Part shown: in pieces, positions 24,443 to 36,700 of the stretch
Layout: every line of letters begins with the position of its first letter
How positions within the stretch are numbered: position 1 is the stretch's first letter
Assembly (NCBI RefSeq): GCF_036785885.1
Contig: NC_092326.1
Span: 42,246,287-42,310,286, forward strand
Length of the DNA: 64,000 nucleotides
Direction: 5' to 3'
Source: Coffea arabica
Taxonomy: Eukaryota > Streptophyta > Magnoliopsida > Gentianales > Rubiaceae
Program-made: the position numbers and the translations under genes
Notes under the pieces: model-generated
Database searches by the model: none
The model's input: only the letters and a program-made list of their open reading frames with translations
Told to the model about the DNA's origin: nothing

Positions 24443-27400
24443 ATGGAAGGGAAAAAGATCAAATCTTGCTGCATTCGGAGCCCTCTGCATTTATTTGTTG
24501 TGATCCTTGTTGCCATTCTCTCTGGTTTGCTTGCTGTTGATGGAAACACTGATCAAAACGATTGTGAGTTTTTTCTTTTTAACCACCTCTTTGAGTCTTT
24601 TCTTCTTCATTTCCTTTTTTGTACTGTACTTTTAAGTGCTGCTTTCTTAGGTGATTAGGAGGCTGAGCAGCTTCATTTTGTGGGGAACTGGCATTTTTAC
24701 TGGGTTTCTCTTAATTTCTGTTTTTATTTTTATTTTTATTTTTTTTGGCTTTTGGGAGGGGGAGGAGGAGGGGGAGCGGATGGGGAGGGAGGTGGGCGGT
24801 TGGGGTATTCCTGTCAGTATGAAACTGAGCAAAAATGATAGCTTTTTGTCTTGCTGTTGTTTTTTTTTTTTTTTTTTTTGTGTTAATGGATTTGAGATTT
24901 ATTGTATGTCAAGAATCAGGATTGGTTTTGTTGGATGACGGAGAAATCTTGTGATGCGAAACTATGTCTTTAGTAAAATCTCTGAAGATATGTTGATCAT
25001 GAATGATCTTTGAATTGTTCTGCAGTTTCTTTCAAATCGTGGGGAATGTGACAAAATTGACCTGATGCTCTTTGTTTGTTTGCGAAAGATGTTATTGATG
25101 AAATGTACTGGAGTGATGTTTAATAAATAGCTTGATTATTCACTTCTTGGCTATTTATTTGCTTTTTGTTCTTTCGATGGGTTTGAGAGCCAATGCCAGG
25201 GAAAAGATTAAAACTTTTTTCTTAATATGGAAGAACTATTTTTAATTTGTTTTCCAATATTGACTTCTTCTCTGAATTATGTTTCCTTGTATTTCTGCAG
25301 TAACAGCTCTGCAGGTTTTGTACAATGTACTAAATAGTCCTCCACAGCTAACTGGTTGGAAATCCAATGGTGGCGATCCGTGTGCAGAGTCATGGAAAGG
25401 AATTACCTGTCAAGGCTCTGCAGTGGTTTCGCTGTAAGTTTGTACATCGATATGGAAGTTTTTTTATCTATGATTTAGGTGCGTGTTTGGTATCAGCATC
25501 TTTGTTCTGTTTTGACAGTCAACTATCTGGATTGGGGCTGAACGGAACAATGGGATACTCGCTGAATAGTCTTATGTCATTGAAAACATTGTAAGACTAT
25601 TGTTTCTGTGATCAATAACGACCTTAAAGATTATTGAATTTTGAGGTGCTTCTAATGTTAACAGCCACTTAACTTTGTAATCATTATGCGTATTATTTAT
25701 CTTAGGGATTTGAGTGGCAATATGATTTATGATCCAATTCCCTATCAGTTACCACCAAACCTTACGAGTCTGTAAGTTTCAAAATTCAGTGAACTTTAAG
25801 TTGGTGCAGGATCCCGTGTCTTTTGTTTCTTTAATTTGCTAATGATGAGTTATTTGTCACTGCAGAAACCTTGCTTATAACAATATAAGTGGGAATCTTC
25901 CTTACTCCCTCTCTGGCATGGCCGCCCTTAGCTATTTGTGAGCGACACATCTTTCACGATTTCAATTGCATATGTTGGGTTTATTCTCTTATTTCTAACT
26001 CTGTCTATTTGCTTTAGGAATGTTAGCCACAATTCGCTCTCTCAATCAATTGTAGATGTCTTCAACAATCATTCTGACATGGCAGTGCTGTAAGGGATTT
26101 AATTACATGCTATCATCAGCTTGTTGCTTTAATACATTTGGGAGCAACCATTATATAGGAACTTCTATTTTTGTTGCCCTATATTCAGAGTTGCTTGCTG
26201 AGACTTCTGGAAATTTTCTAAATTTTATATTACATACAGTCCATTTAATGAAATCTGTTCTTCATGCCACTTGAAAATACAGCCATCAGTACACTATAGG
26301 AGCAATTCCCAGGTGTCCAACCGTTGTGATCTTATTTCAAGGAACAGTGAACACATCAGAAGATTAATTTTGTACAAGTGCATTAGATAACAAATAGGTA
26401 AGGTGACTTAAAAAAGGGATGAGTCACTGAAGCTGGGCAGAAATATTTATTGATGGGCAAGTAAACTGTGGTATCTGGCTGGACATACCATGCTTATGGT
26501 ACTTGGTTGTTGTTCTTGGGAACTAAAGTTGATAAAATTTCCTATCATGAATTCTAATAATTTTTCATTCAAATTGTTAGTTATACACGACAGAATAAGA
26601 TGCAATGGATAAAGTTCCAACATCTTGCTATTCAGATTTCAGCTACACATATTTATTGAAGCGATAAGCGATAAACCACACTTCAGTTTTCAGCACTTTC
26701 AGAGCTTGAAATTGGTCATCTTTAAATTTTCAACAAATTGAAATCCAGTGTTTACATTCCAGTTTTAGTGCACATCCGGCTGAAGAGTAGTTTCTGGAAA
26801 TGTCATTATCGAAGGGATTTAGCTAGAATCTTATGGTACATTAAAGAGGGGATTGCCTTACCATGAAAGACTTGCATCCATATTATTTGGCAGACCAGTC
26901 TGTTTCAGTTTTGTCTTTCTAAAACAATTTTCTGACTTGCATGTATCTCAGGGATTTGTCCAGCAACAATTTGACTGGAGACCTTCCTCAATCCTTCATC
27001 TCATTATCAAATCTTTCTACTCTGTAAGTTTTGCTTGGTGCTCCTTGTCGAGTTTGCTATTTAGTTGCAGAAGTTTCTCATGGGGTGTGTGTTCTTGCAG
27101 TTACTTGCAAAATAATCAATTGACTGGTTCACTTGATAGTTTGGTTGGGTTGCCCTTGACAGATTTGTAAGTGGCTCTGGCTTCTGGGAAACTATGTCAA
27201 GGTTGACCCCAGCTTACATCACATAATACCTTGTGTTCATTTCTTTTCTTTTTCTTTTGTTGCAGAAATGTTGCAAACAACAATTTCAGTGGATGGATAC
27301 CACAAGAACTCCTCTCCATCCCTAAATTTAAGTAAGTTGTCCATAATATTGCCCTATCATGCTAAACTTCTTAGATCTCTTCCCTTTGACATTTAGCATG

Positions 27401-30400
27401 AAACAGATACAATGGGAATTTGTTTGCCAATGGTCCTGCTCCTCCACCACCGCCATATACCCCACCCCCTCCTGGTAGATTTAGGAACCGCTCTTCTCCA
27501 GCTCCAGGTGCACCCAAGGATTCAAAAAATCATCCAACACATCCAAATACTGGAAATGGAGATAAGGGGCTGAAAGCTGGACCTATTGTAGGCATAGTTC
27601 TGGGCTCTTCGGTCGTGGCTTTCCTTGCATTAATTGCACTTGTTTTTTGCCGTAGAAAGGGGAAAAAGAAGGAAATTGCTGCAAGACCTTCCAGTGGAAG
27701 TCTTTCTGCTAGTACAGGTAGAGATCCTGTTATTCCCCTTTACTATAAATTTTAGCAGATAGTATATGAAAATCTATCATGTTATAGGTGTTCATCTAAT
27801 CTTTGGTGGGGTTCTGGCTGGATCCTCTGTATAGGATTCCAAATTTTTGCAAGGTTCCTTGGGAAAAATTCATTCATACTCTTTCTTTGTTTTCTTTTCT
27901 CACTAACTACAACTTCTACTTGATTTTGGTGTTGCATAGCAAGGAAATTGTTTATGCTGATGCGCTACCTTTGGACCCTCTTGGCTAAATAGTTGAAAAA
28001 TGTCTCATTTCAACTTTTTGCTCATAGGTTACGAGGACTTTCCTTTTCATTGTTAGGTTCTGTAGGATTTTATGTCGATTTTGTGTTCTTGGAATAGGAA
28101 TGGTTGAGATCGTTATTCCTGAGTTACATTCTCTGTATAGGAATCATCAGAAATCATGCTACTCTACTGAGCAATATTAATGTCATAAACTCTTTGCAAT
28201 CAAAGAAATTCATCCTGAGATGCTGCTAAACTTGGAATAGCTCTATTGAAAGAAAGTTGTATCTTGTTGCTTTTTATAGTTCTCTTCAAAGAAACTATTG
28301 CTTTAGTCACTTTAACTTGTTTACCCAATCTGCATCACATTTAGTTGTCCTTTCTCCGTATTGTTATATACCATGAAATTGTTATATGCATCTATGGCAA
28401 GGACCAGTTGTTGTCCTATATGTCATGTCTAGTTTTCTTTTTTCATTTCCTGGGGATAACATGTGTTTATTTTCTAGCTTTTTATTGTGGAATTACTTGG
28501 CAGGATCTGTAGCTTTGTTGTGACTGTTTTAGTCTATTGCTTCCAAGTAGGCATGATTAATAAACTTAACAGAGGTTTTCATGCTTTGGGAAGGAATTCT
28601 GTTGTCTCAAAAGACATGCTAACCCACTGGTTGTGGCGTCTTTCATCAGGCTTAATACTTGTTTCTGAACATTGATTAATGTTTCACTATCAATTTGATG
28701 TTCAGTCCATGTATATGTTAACTTGTTGCATGCCTCTGATATAGACCCTAACTTATGCAACAAAACTGTTTCTGGTCATTGGGCTTTAATTAGTGCATTG
28801 AGGTGGTCTATTTTGTGTGTGTGGGTATGTTTGTAGTTAACAAGGAAATGCAAGAACAAAGAGCAAAATCTACGGCTACTGCAGTGGATTTGAAGCCCCC
28901 TCCCGCAGAAAAAGTGATGGTTGAGAAAATACCAGGGAGGAATGGATCCATGAAGAGAGCAAAATCACCTATTACTGCAACATCTTATACAGTCGCTACA
29001 CTCCAGACAGCAACAAACAGCTTTACTCAAGAAAATCTTATTGGTGAAGGCTCTCTTGGTCGTGTTTACAGAGCAGAGTTCCCCAACGCCAAGGTGATAC
29101 ACATTTTAATACTTGTAGCTAGTAAGAATTTCATCCAAGAGGACAGCCAAAAAGCTTATCTTTTCTAGCATGTGATTCTTATGGTTCCTATTATTACTTT
29201 ATCGCAATTAGGTGCTATCTCTGACTCTTGGACTACTTGAAGTGAAATACTGCATTTTTTAAAGAAATTTCTCCCACCCCTCTACATCAGCTGGTGGTTG
29301 AATGTTTCAGTGATGGACAAATTTATCACATTCATTTGGATGTGCATTGCCTGTTGTGAATATAATGAATTGGTAATTACATTTTTATAATTTTTAACTG
29401 ATAATTTCATAATTCACTTCTTGTAGATCATGGCCATAAAGAAGATCGACAATGCAGCATTGTCACTGCAGGAGGAAGATAATTTTCTTGAAGCCATCTC
29501 CAATATGTCGCGCCTGAGGCATCCAAACATAGTTCAGTTGGCAGGATATTGTGCAGAACATGGGCAGCGTCTTCTGGTTTATGATTATATTGGAAATGGT
29601 AGCTTGCATGATATGCTGCACTTTGCTGATGAGCGAAGTAAGATGCTGACATGGAATGCACGAGTCAAAGTAGCACTGGGCACCGCTCGAGCTCTAGAGT
29701 ATGTTATCTGCTTCATGAAATTAATCTTTCAGATATGCACTCGCATATATAAAAATAAAAATAAAAAAAGTGAACAAGCATGCACTTGCTCTCACTAAAA
29801 ACGATTTATGTGCTGAGGGCCTTTCGTAAACTGTTCCGCTTTTATTTAGGTACTTGCACGAAGTGTGTCTGCCTTCTGTTGTACATAGAAACTTGAAGTC
29901 AGCAAATATATTATTAGATGAAGAGCTCACTCCTCACTTGTCGGACTGTGGGCTGGCTGCTTTGACACCAAATACAGAACGACAGGTAATCCTTGTGATT
30001 AAACGATGCAGATGTTCCAGTCAAAGTACTGGGGTCCTTTTCAGAGTTTTCATCCATGACATCCTGTGTAGGATAGTCATCTATCCATTCTTGTAACATT
30101 ACTTAGTGGCCTGTTGTGTTTTTCTTTTCTTTTCATTTTTGGGGGATGGGTGTGTGGTTGGGAGCAGGGTTTGGGATTAAGAATGTGAAAACGCAATCCA
30201 GTTAGAAAAGTTTGCCTATTTCACTTATTGAAAGCACAGTGGCAAAGGAAGTTAAAATGGAGGGTGGTTTTTGTTTCTTTGGACGTTATGTTTACTTGTT
30301 TGGGCTCAAGCAGTTGAAGACTTTCCGTTTGTTCTTCATGTCTTGCTAATTAATTTTACCTATTATGAATGTATTCTTTTCTGACTTTCTGTCTGTTATT

Positions 30401-31555
30401 ATTCAGCTCCTCCTTTTCTCCAAGCAAGCAAAAACATTTTCAGCTATATGATGACTTTTGTCCGGGATAATTTTTTAGAATACACTCAGAGATGTAACAA
30501 ATTTTGTCACTGCAATGTTCAATAGGTTTCATCGACCCAAATGGTTGGTTCATTTGGTTACAGTGCTCCTGAGTTTGCCTTATCTGGAATATACACTATT
30601 AAGAGTGATGTGTACAGTTTTGGTGTGGTAATGCTGGAGCTCCTGACAGGTCGAAAGCCACTTGATAGGTAAACTTGATCCTTCGGAAAACAATAACCTC
30701 ATTTCCATCCTCTGGTGATTTCTGCAGTCCTTGGATTTTCATCCTGAATGACCTCATTTCCATTCTCTGATGATTACTCCACTCCTTGGCTTTCCTTCTT
30801 GTGCTCAGATTTTCTTTTCTTTCCCTTCACTGTGCACTTTTATTGTATTACAGTTCAAGACCAAGATCAGAACAGTCACTTGTGAGATGGGCCACTCCTC
30901 AACTTCATGATATAGATGCCTTGGCCAAAATGGTGGATCCTGCTCTTAATGGGATGTATCCTGCAAAGTCTTTGTCTCGTTTTGCTGATATAATTGCACT
31001 TTGTGTTCAGGTACAGTGTTATTCAAGTAGGAATTTCCATTATGGTTATTGAGTTAATGAGAATCACACGTTGGGCACGAGGGCACTCATGATGTAATTA
31101 AGCACAATAACTGAATCAACTTTCTTTTTCTGTAGAGAGATAGCATAGTTGAATACAACTAACTAAGAAGTAAGCGATCACTAAAGATATCATGGGAAAC
31201 ATAGTAGGGTAATATATTTAAACTAACTGTATAAATCGTGTAACGCATACCTTGTGTCGGTAGCTATGATTTCTGCCTTTGTTGATTATTGGTGCCTGTG
31301 GGACTAGCTTCGGGGCACCATGTTGTACAATGCATTAATTCTCGTTATGACGATACGATATGTACACAAGTAATAGAACGGTGTTTTTTTGTTTTTTCCT
31401 TTCAGCCTGAACCTGAATTCCGGCCTCCCATGTCTGAAGTGGTGCAAGCTCTGGTAAGGTTAATGCAAAGGGCAAGTGTAGTGAAAAGGCGATCTAGCGA
31501 TGAATCTAGTTTTGCATACAGGACTCCAGATCATGAAACAATTGACTTTTCGTAA
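24443..31555 (+). CDS. SRF3: STRUBBELIG-receptor-family LRR receptor kinase (SRF3-like)
   Basis: Plasma-membrane LRR-V receptor kinase. Sixteen exons: 24443-24563, 25301-25433, 25519-25590, 25706-25771, 25866-25937, 26018-26089, 26952-27023, 27101-27166, 27266-27331, 27407-27717, 28837-29093, 29427-29698, 29850-29985, 30526-30668, 30854-31010, 31406-31555; 2166 nt, 721 aa. A signal peptide is followed by an N-cap ([18 protein letters not shown]) and then about six LRRs, most on single 66- or 72-nt exons. Then come a Pro-rich stretch ([12 protein letters not shown]), a transmembrane helix (about 304-328) and the kinase from GEGSLGRV (about 420). The beta-3 Lys is K441. The catalytic loop reads HRNLK (539-543, Asn for Asp) and the DFG motif reads DCG (559-561), both typical of SRF proteins. 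The end [18 protein letters not shown] matches SRF3/SRF1. The Met at 24443 is chosen because it precedes the signal peptide; in-frame Mets at 24386 and 24392 would add up to 19 residues. The exact member is inferred. Confidence 0.9.
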
Positions 31556-33790
31556 TGGCCCTCTTTGTTCCCCGGCATGGCGGAGCTGTATCCAGCCTTT
31601 GCAATTTTGTATACGCACCCAGGCAGAGGTGAACTGTGTAAAAAGTGCAAAACAGGCCAGCTGATTATTGGCAGGTACAAAAGAAAAATGCCCGAACAGA
31701 TTCATACGAAGCTCACACCTTTGTCCTTCCGTTTTGAGGCACATATTTCACATTTTAATCGATGAATCAGTTCATCCACCATTCTTGTACTCATGGTCAT
31801 GACTTACTGTGTATATTATTGTTCTTCTTCCAAGATATAAATATATGTGTATCCCATCCGCCGGTTAGGTACGCAAAGGGGTTTATGAGAAATGATGGGG
31901 GGGAGTCAAAATCTACATTTTCCTTCACAAATCACGGTCATGTAAACTGGTCCAACCCTTTCTTCAGTTCTTGTAAGTTGTTCACAAAAACTTGGTAGTG
32001 TTGCTTCAATGATCAATCTGCCTCGTGCTGTGCTTGTTTAGGCACAGCAAGAATTTGTGCCTTGCTCAGAATGCAACGACTTTTCTTAGCTTCATCTGAT
32101 TCATGCATTGTAACGTCAACAGTCTGCAGGATTGTGGAGCTTCGAGTGTAAGCAAGCCTGATGTTTTAGATCTGAATTTGAACAGGCTGGACCAAACGCG
32201 GTACACGGATACAGCTTGGCAGTTCCAACTTGTGCATGTGACTGTAGAACTGTAGAAAATGTAAAATAACCCCCTTGCTAACTAAAATGACAAAGCATCT
32301 TGACAATTAATATGCTGGAATTGAATTTGATAAACTTCTCTCATTCTTTTCTTCTCTACCTCTCCTCTCTTACTTCTCTCTGCGAGAAGGAAATTAAATC
32401 AAGCTATCTAAATATTTAGTTTCCTAATTCTTTTAGTTTCTTTTTTTTTTTTAATTTAGCTTCCATATTAATTTAGGAAATCTCAAGTCAATTTCAAATT
32501 ACTTTTGATTTACTATTTTATTTGTTTAGAAAGTTCTACAATATATAAATACCATTAATCTGTTAGATTAGGACTTGGAGAGTTGGGTCGCGAGAGTGGA
32601 TTTGAGGGGAAGTCTTATAGTTGAGATTTGTGAGTTATCTGACACGACTTGATATTATTATTGGATTTTGGGTTAATAAATTATTGACTATTTGTTTGTG
32701 CGTTTCTTCCCATCCTCTTCCCACGTATGTTTATATGTATCAAAATTGCTTCCACTATGTTTATAATTTTCTCAAAGGCCTCCCTAGGGAGGGAGACCAC
32801 ACTTCCATGAATTTCGTTTTATTTTCTTTTTGTAATAAAGTGTCTCCTAAGTTTTTTTTGTTTCTTCCAAAATTCCTAGTGAGAATTTTTTATTCTTCCA
32901 GGATTTTTATTTTGTTGTTGGATCTGAATTTATTCCGTATCGGTTGTTAGATTTGAATTTTTTCTATCTTAAATCTATTGCGACAAATCTCATCATTACT
33001 AGCAGTCATTTATTACCAAATCTGGCATTTGCAACATACACGAAAAGAAATGGAGCTACAATGATTTATTTTATTAAAAGATAATTATAAAATATTTTAG
33101 ATCCGTTCATAATTTTTTAAATCTATTATATCTGTTAAATTAGATTTATGTATAAATCAACTCGTGTTAGATGATTTTCAACAATCCATTAATGCAACTT
33201 TTTGTTATAAAGTTGGGATTGAATTTGATGATCCCAAACCTACCGATGAGGGATTGAGAAATGATGACAATCCACCAACATGTCGGCGATCTCACTTTAC
33301 TACTATATTCTTTCTGTCATTTGTCCAAAAAATCCACAACATTTTAATCCTATAGTTTCCTGCCATTTGGAGTAACTCCACGTGCCCAACCTTACACCAC
33401 CCTATAGTTGTAACCAAATTCTAATTTTCAAAGTCAGATTGTAACCTCGCAAGTCCGAGGAGCTGAGGACCGAGTCCGTAACCGGTCAGTCACCTTATCC
33501 AGTTCGCACACTTGCCCACGTCACCATCTCGCGCCTTATAAATTATATAATGGCTTCTCCTTTGCCTGAGGCTTCGGCCTTCGTCTCCTCCCCTGACTTC
33601 CTCACGCTTCTTTCGCTTTCCTTGTCCTAAACTTTCAACTTCAAAAATCCATTCATTCGAATAATAAGAGAAAAGAGAAAGAGGTTATCCAATGAAACTC
33701 TAACAAAAGCATTAAATTCTCACAAAAAAACAAAAGAACAAGAATCCCACTCGGGAAAGTCTTAAATTCTTTACTTTTTTGGGGAGTGAA
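31556..33790. other. Intergenic region, SRF kinase / O-fucosyltransferase
   Basis: The SRF 3' UTR probably extends into the first few hundred bases. From about 32400 to 33350 the sequence is AT-rich and repeat-like (T-rich runs, phrases such as GAGAGTTGGGTCGCGAGAG) and might be a decayed retrotransposon LTR, but I found no terminal repeats to prove it. The stretch 33430-33600 is more GC-rich and is the likely O-fucosyltransferase core promoter. Confidence 0.5.
33536..33550 (+). promoter_or_regulatory. Candidate TATA box of the O-fucosyltransferase gene
   Basis: TTATAAATTATATAA directly after a GC-rich stretch (TCACCATCTCGCGCC) and about 240 bp before the start codon, followed by a CT-rich leader. 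Position and context fit a core promoter; not proven. Confidence 0.5.
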
Positions 33791-36700
33791 ATGTTCCGTA
33801 GTAGTAATAATGATGATTTCTCCGGCTCCTCGGATTTAAATGAAGAGGATATGATTAAAGACCCGCAACCCGATGCTTCCACTTCTGGTAACCTCCGAAA
33901 GTCCGTAAGCCAGAGCACGTCATCATTAACCTCAAATGGTTCAGTCGAATCGATATCTGCGACCCGGTTCTCACATGGGTCTAGACGGAAGAGCAAGAGA
34001 TGGAGAGGGTGGTGTCAGAGGAGAGGGATAGCCGGGTTGGCCCTATTGGTGCTTGTGTTTTTCATCTCCAACTCTTGGATGCTCTATCGGATCCGAGATC
34101 CGGGTCGGGCCGCTGGAATTAAGGTCAAGTACTTGAAGATGAATTCTTCCACGGTTTCTATTAAGGTAAGTTCTAGTCTCGACATAATTGAACTTTTTTG
34201 AGGATTTTTCTTTTTGTATTTGTTAGTAGATTTTGGAAATTTTGAGTATTGCTAAGAGAAATGGAGAATTTCTTGTAGAAAAATAAAAAAGTGCAATCTT
34301 TTTAGCTACTGTAGTATGTAAAATTATTGATCTTGGACGTGGACTATCGGTGCATACAATTGCAAGATGAGAGAATAGCTCAGCTTCACTTGCCCTTGAA
34401 AACTTGGATGTTTCCTTTGAAAATTTTTGAACTCTCTGTTACCATATTATTTCAAAGTTAGACGTAGTCATGCCTGAATTTGAAGAAATGTACAAGGTTC
34501 TTCTTCCAAGTATGCATCTTTTCAAATTCTTGCCCCCCAAAAATCTCCACCCCTGCGTTAGCCACGGACCATGGTCTTGATGCTAGGTAGGTTTTATGCT
34601 TTACAGGTAGATAACATGGATTTGTCCAATGTGAAGATCACTGGTAATTTAATAGTTGGAGACGTACTGATGAAATTTAGGTTGATATAGTAAGTATATT
34701 TCTTTAAGCAAACTTAGAAAACATTATTAGAAAGACGCATATAGCTCTCCAGGCTCTAATTTTAGGATATCATGTCAGGACTTTTACTTTCTGAAAACAT
34801 GGTTATTACTTTTGGGAGTTTTAGGAGGTCTTGAGTCTAGTTTGATTCCTAGCAGAAGCAAGTGGGATTAATTATGTTAGGGGTAGGATTTTTGGATATT
34901 CGTCCCAAGATCCCTTTTCCTTAAAGCTGCATATGATTTTCATTTGATAATTGACGGCATATCTTGAAAAGTTGATAACAAAGCTAAATTATGCCCTGAT
35001 TTGTCTCAAATGGTACAAATATTTGTTGGCAAAAGTGTCATTGTTGAGTATTGTTCCACCTAACTTTAAATCAAAATGAATATATGTCAGCTTTCTTTGG
35101 AATTGTTTCATCCCATAAAACTTCTTAGGAATTTATGAATCTCATGTCTGAAAACCAACAAAGTGCGGGACAGCACTGTATTAATTTTAGTCAGGCATAA
35201 CTCACGAACAGAACAAGCCCTTAGGGCAGGGCTTCCAGTTTGTAGGAACTATGGTGGTTAAGGAGAGACCTGATTGGACATCTAACTGCCCTCCTCCTTA
35301 TTCCTGCAGTGATATTTGTATTAGTTTACTGAAACATATCAATAAAAAGTGCATCTTTCATCAAATGATGTAATTATGTGCATGCATTTTGCAATATGTA
35401 ATGCATGTAGCACAAAATCATACTTGTCAATGTTCTCTTTTATTTGTGAAACATCTGTGTTAAAGAGCATGGTAATCATATTAGTTAGGATCCTTACAGG
35501 ATGAGAGCGTGGATAACAATTTTTTTAGATAGCAGTTAACAAAAAATTACAACAGAAAACTGAAGTGAACTGGATGGAAAACCACACTATTTGGTTGCAA
35601 CTCCTAATGGAGGGGTTGAAGGTTGTTGCTTTAAAGGGGCTATGACATCCATATCGGCAACTGGATAAACTTTCTTCAACTTCCCTAGCATTACTAAAAT
35701 TTCGTGTTAGAAGATTGTATAACTTTTGAGAACATGGAGGAAGTATGGAAGTCTTCATTTACTCTGTTTTGGTTTTGCTGCAATTTAAGTAACATGAGAA
35801 CTTATAGGTGTTTTATTCAAATGTAGGAGGAACTAGTAAAGCTTGGTAAAGGAAAAAAGCCTCAGAAGACTATTTATGCAAGACTGTTGGCAAAGGCTTC
35901 CCATGCCTTAGCTGAGGTATGTATAATGAACATCTGCTTAACCACTACAGTTCTTTAAAGTAAATGAAAAAGTAAATGCTTCCCAGTGGTTGGGGAAAGG
36001 CTCTTAGAGTTCTGTTCTCTATCAGGTTCAGGGTTTGAATCCTGGGCCTGACAACAGGGGATAGGAAGGGTGTGGGAAGGTGTGGAAGGATAAAAAAAAT
36101 ATATAATAATAATAAATTTGATAATGCTACATGTCAGGGACAGAACAAACCAGAGCCGAAGGACTTGTGGGTGGATCATGACAATGCTTCATCCTGGAAA
36201 CCTTGTGCTGATCAGCGCGATTGGGAACCTAGTGGTCTCTCTCTCTCTCTCACAAACACACACACACACACACACCCCTCCCTGCATGTATCACCAACAT
36301 ACCTTGTAACTATTGGGTTTGAGACCTTTGTTGGGCTAATATTTGCATCAATTGGTTTGCGCATTTCTCAGAAGGAAATAATGGTTACATAATGGTTACT
36401 GCAAATGGTGGCATAAACCAGCAGCGAGTTGCTGTAAGTTATGTCTATGATGCATTTTCTACTTTCCCATATCCATGGTGCAAATAACTCTTCTTTAGGA
36501 GTTCATCTCACAAATAATTCCTAGCCTTTCAAGCCATATATTGCAACTTTAATTTTTCCAATTATCATGCCACCCTCTGGCACTAAAATGTTAAAATCTT
36601 TTGAAAACAGATATGCAATGCTGTTGCTGTTGCCAGATTACTTAATGCAACACTTGTTCTTCCGGGCTTAATGTACAGCAGTGTGTGGAGAGACGCAAGG

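Noticed and set aside
32400..33350. Possible decayed LTR retrotransposon
   Set aside because: Phrases resemble LTR sequence, but there is no paired LTR, no primer-binding site and no gag-pol frame.
36072..36392. Continuous open frame through the SINE, exon 3 and the microsatellite
   Set aside because: It runs across a retroelement and a simple repeat; only the 36138-36234 part matches the enzyme.
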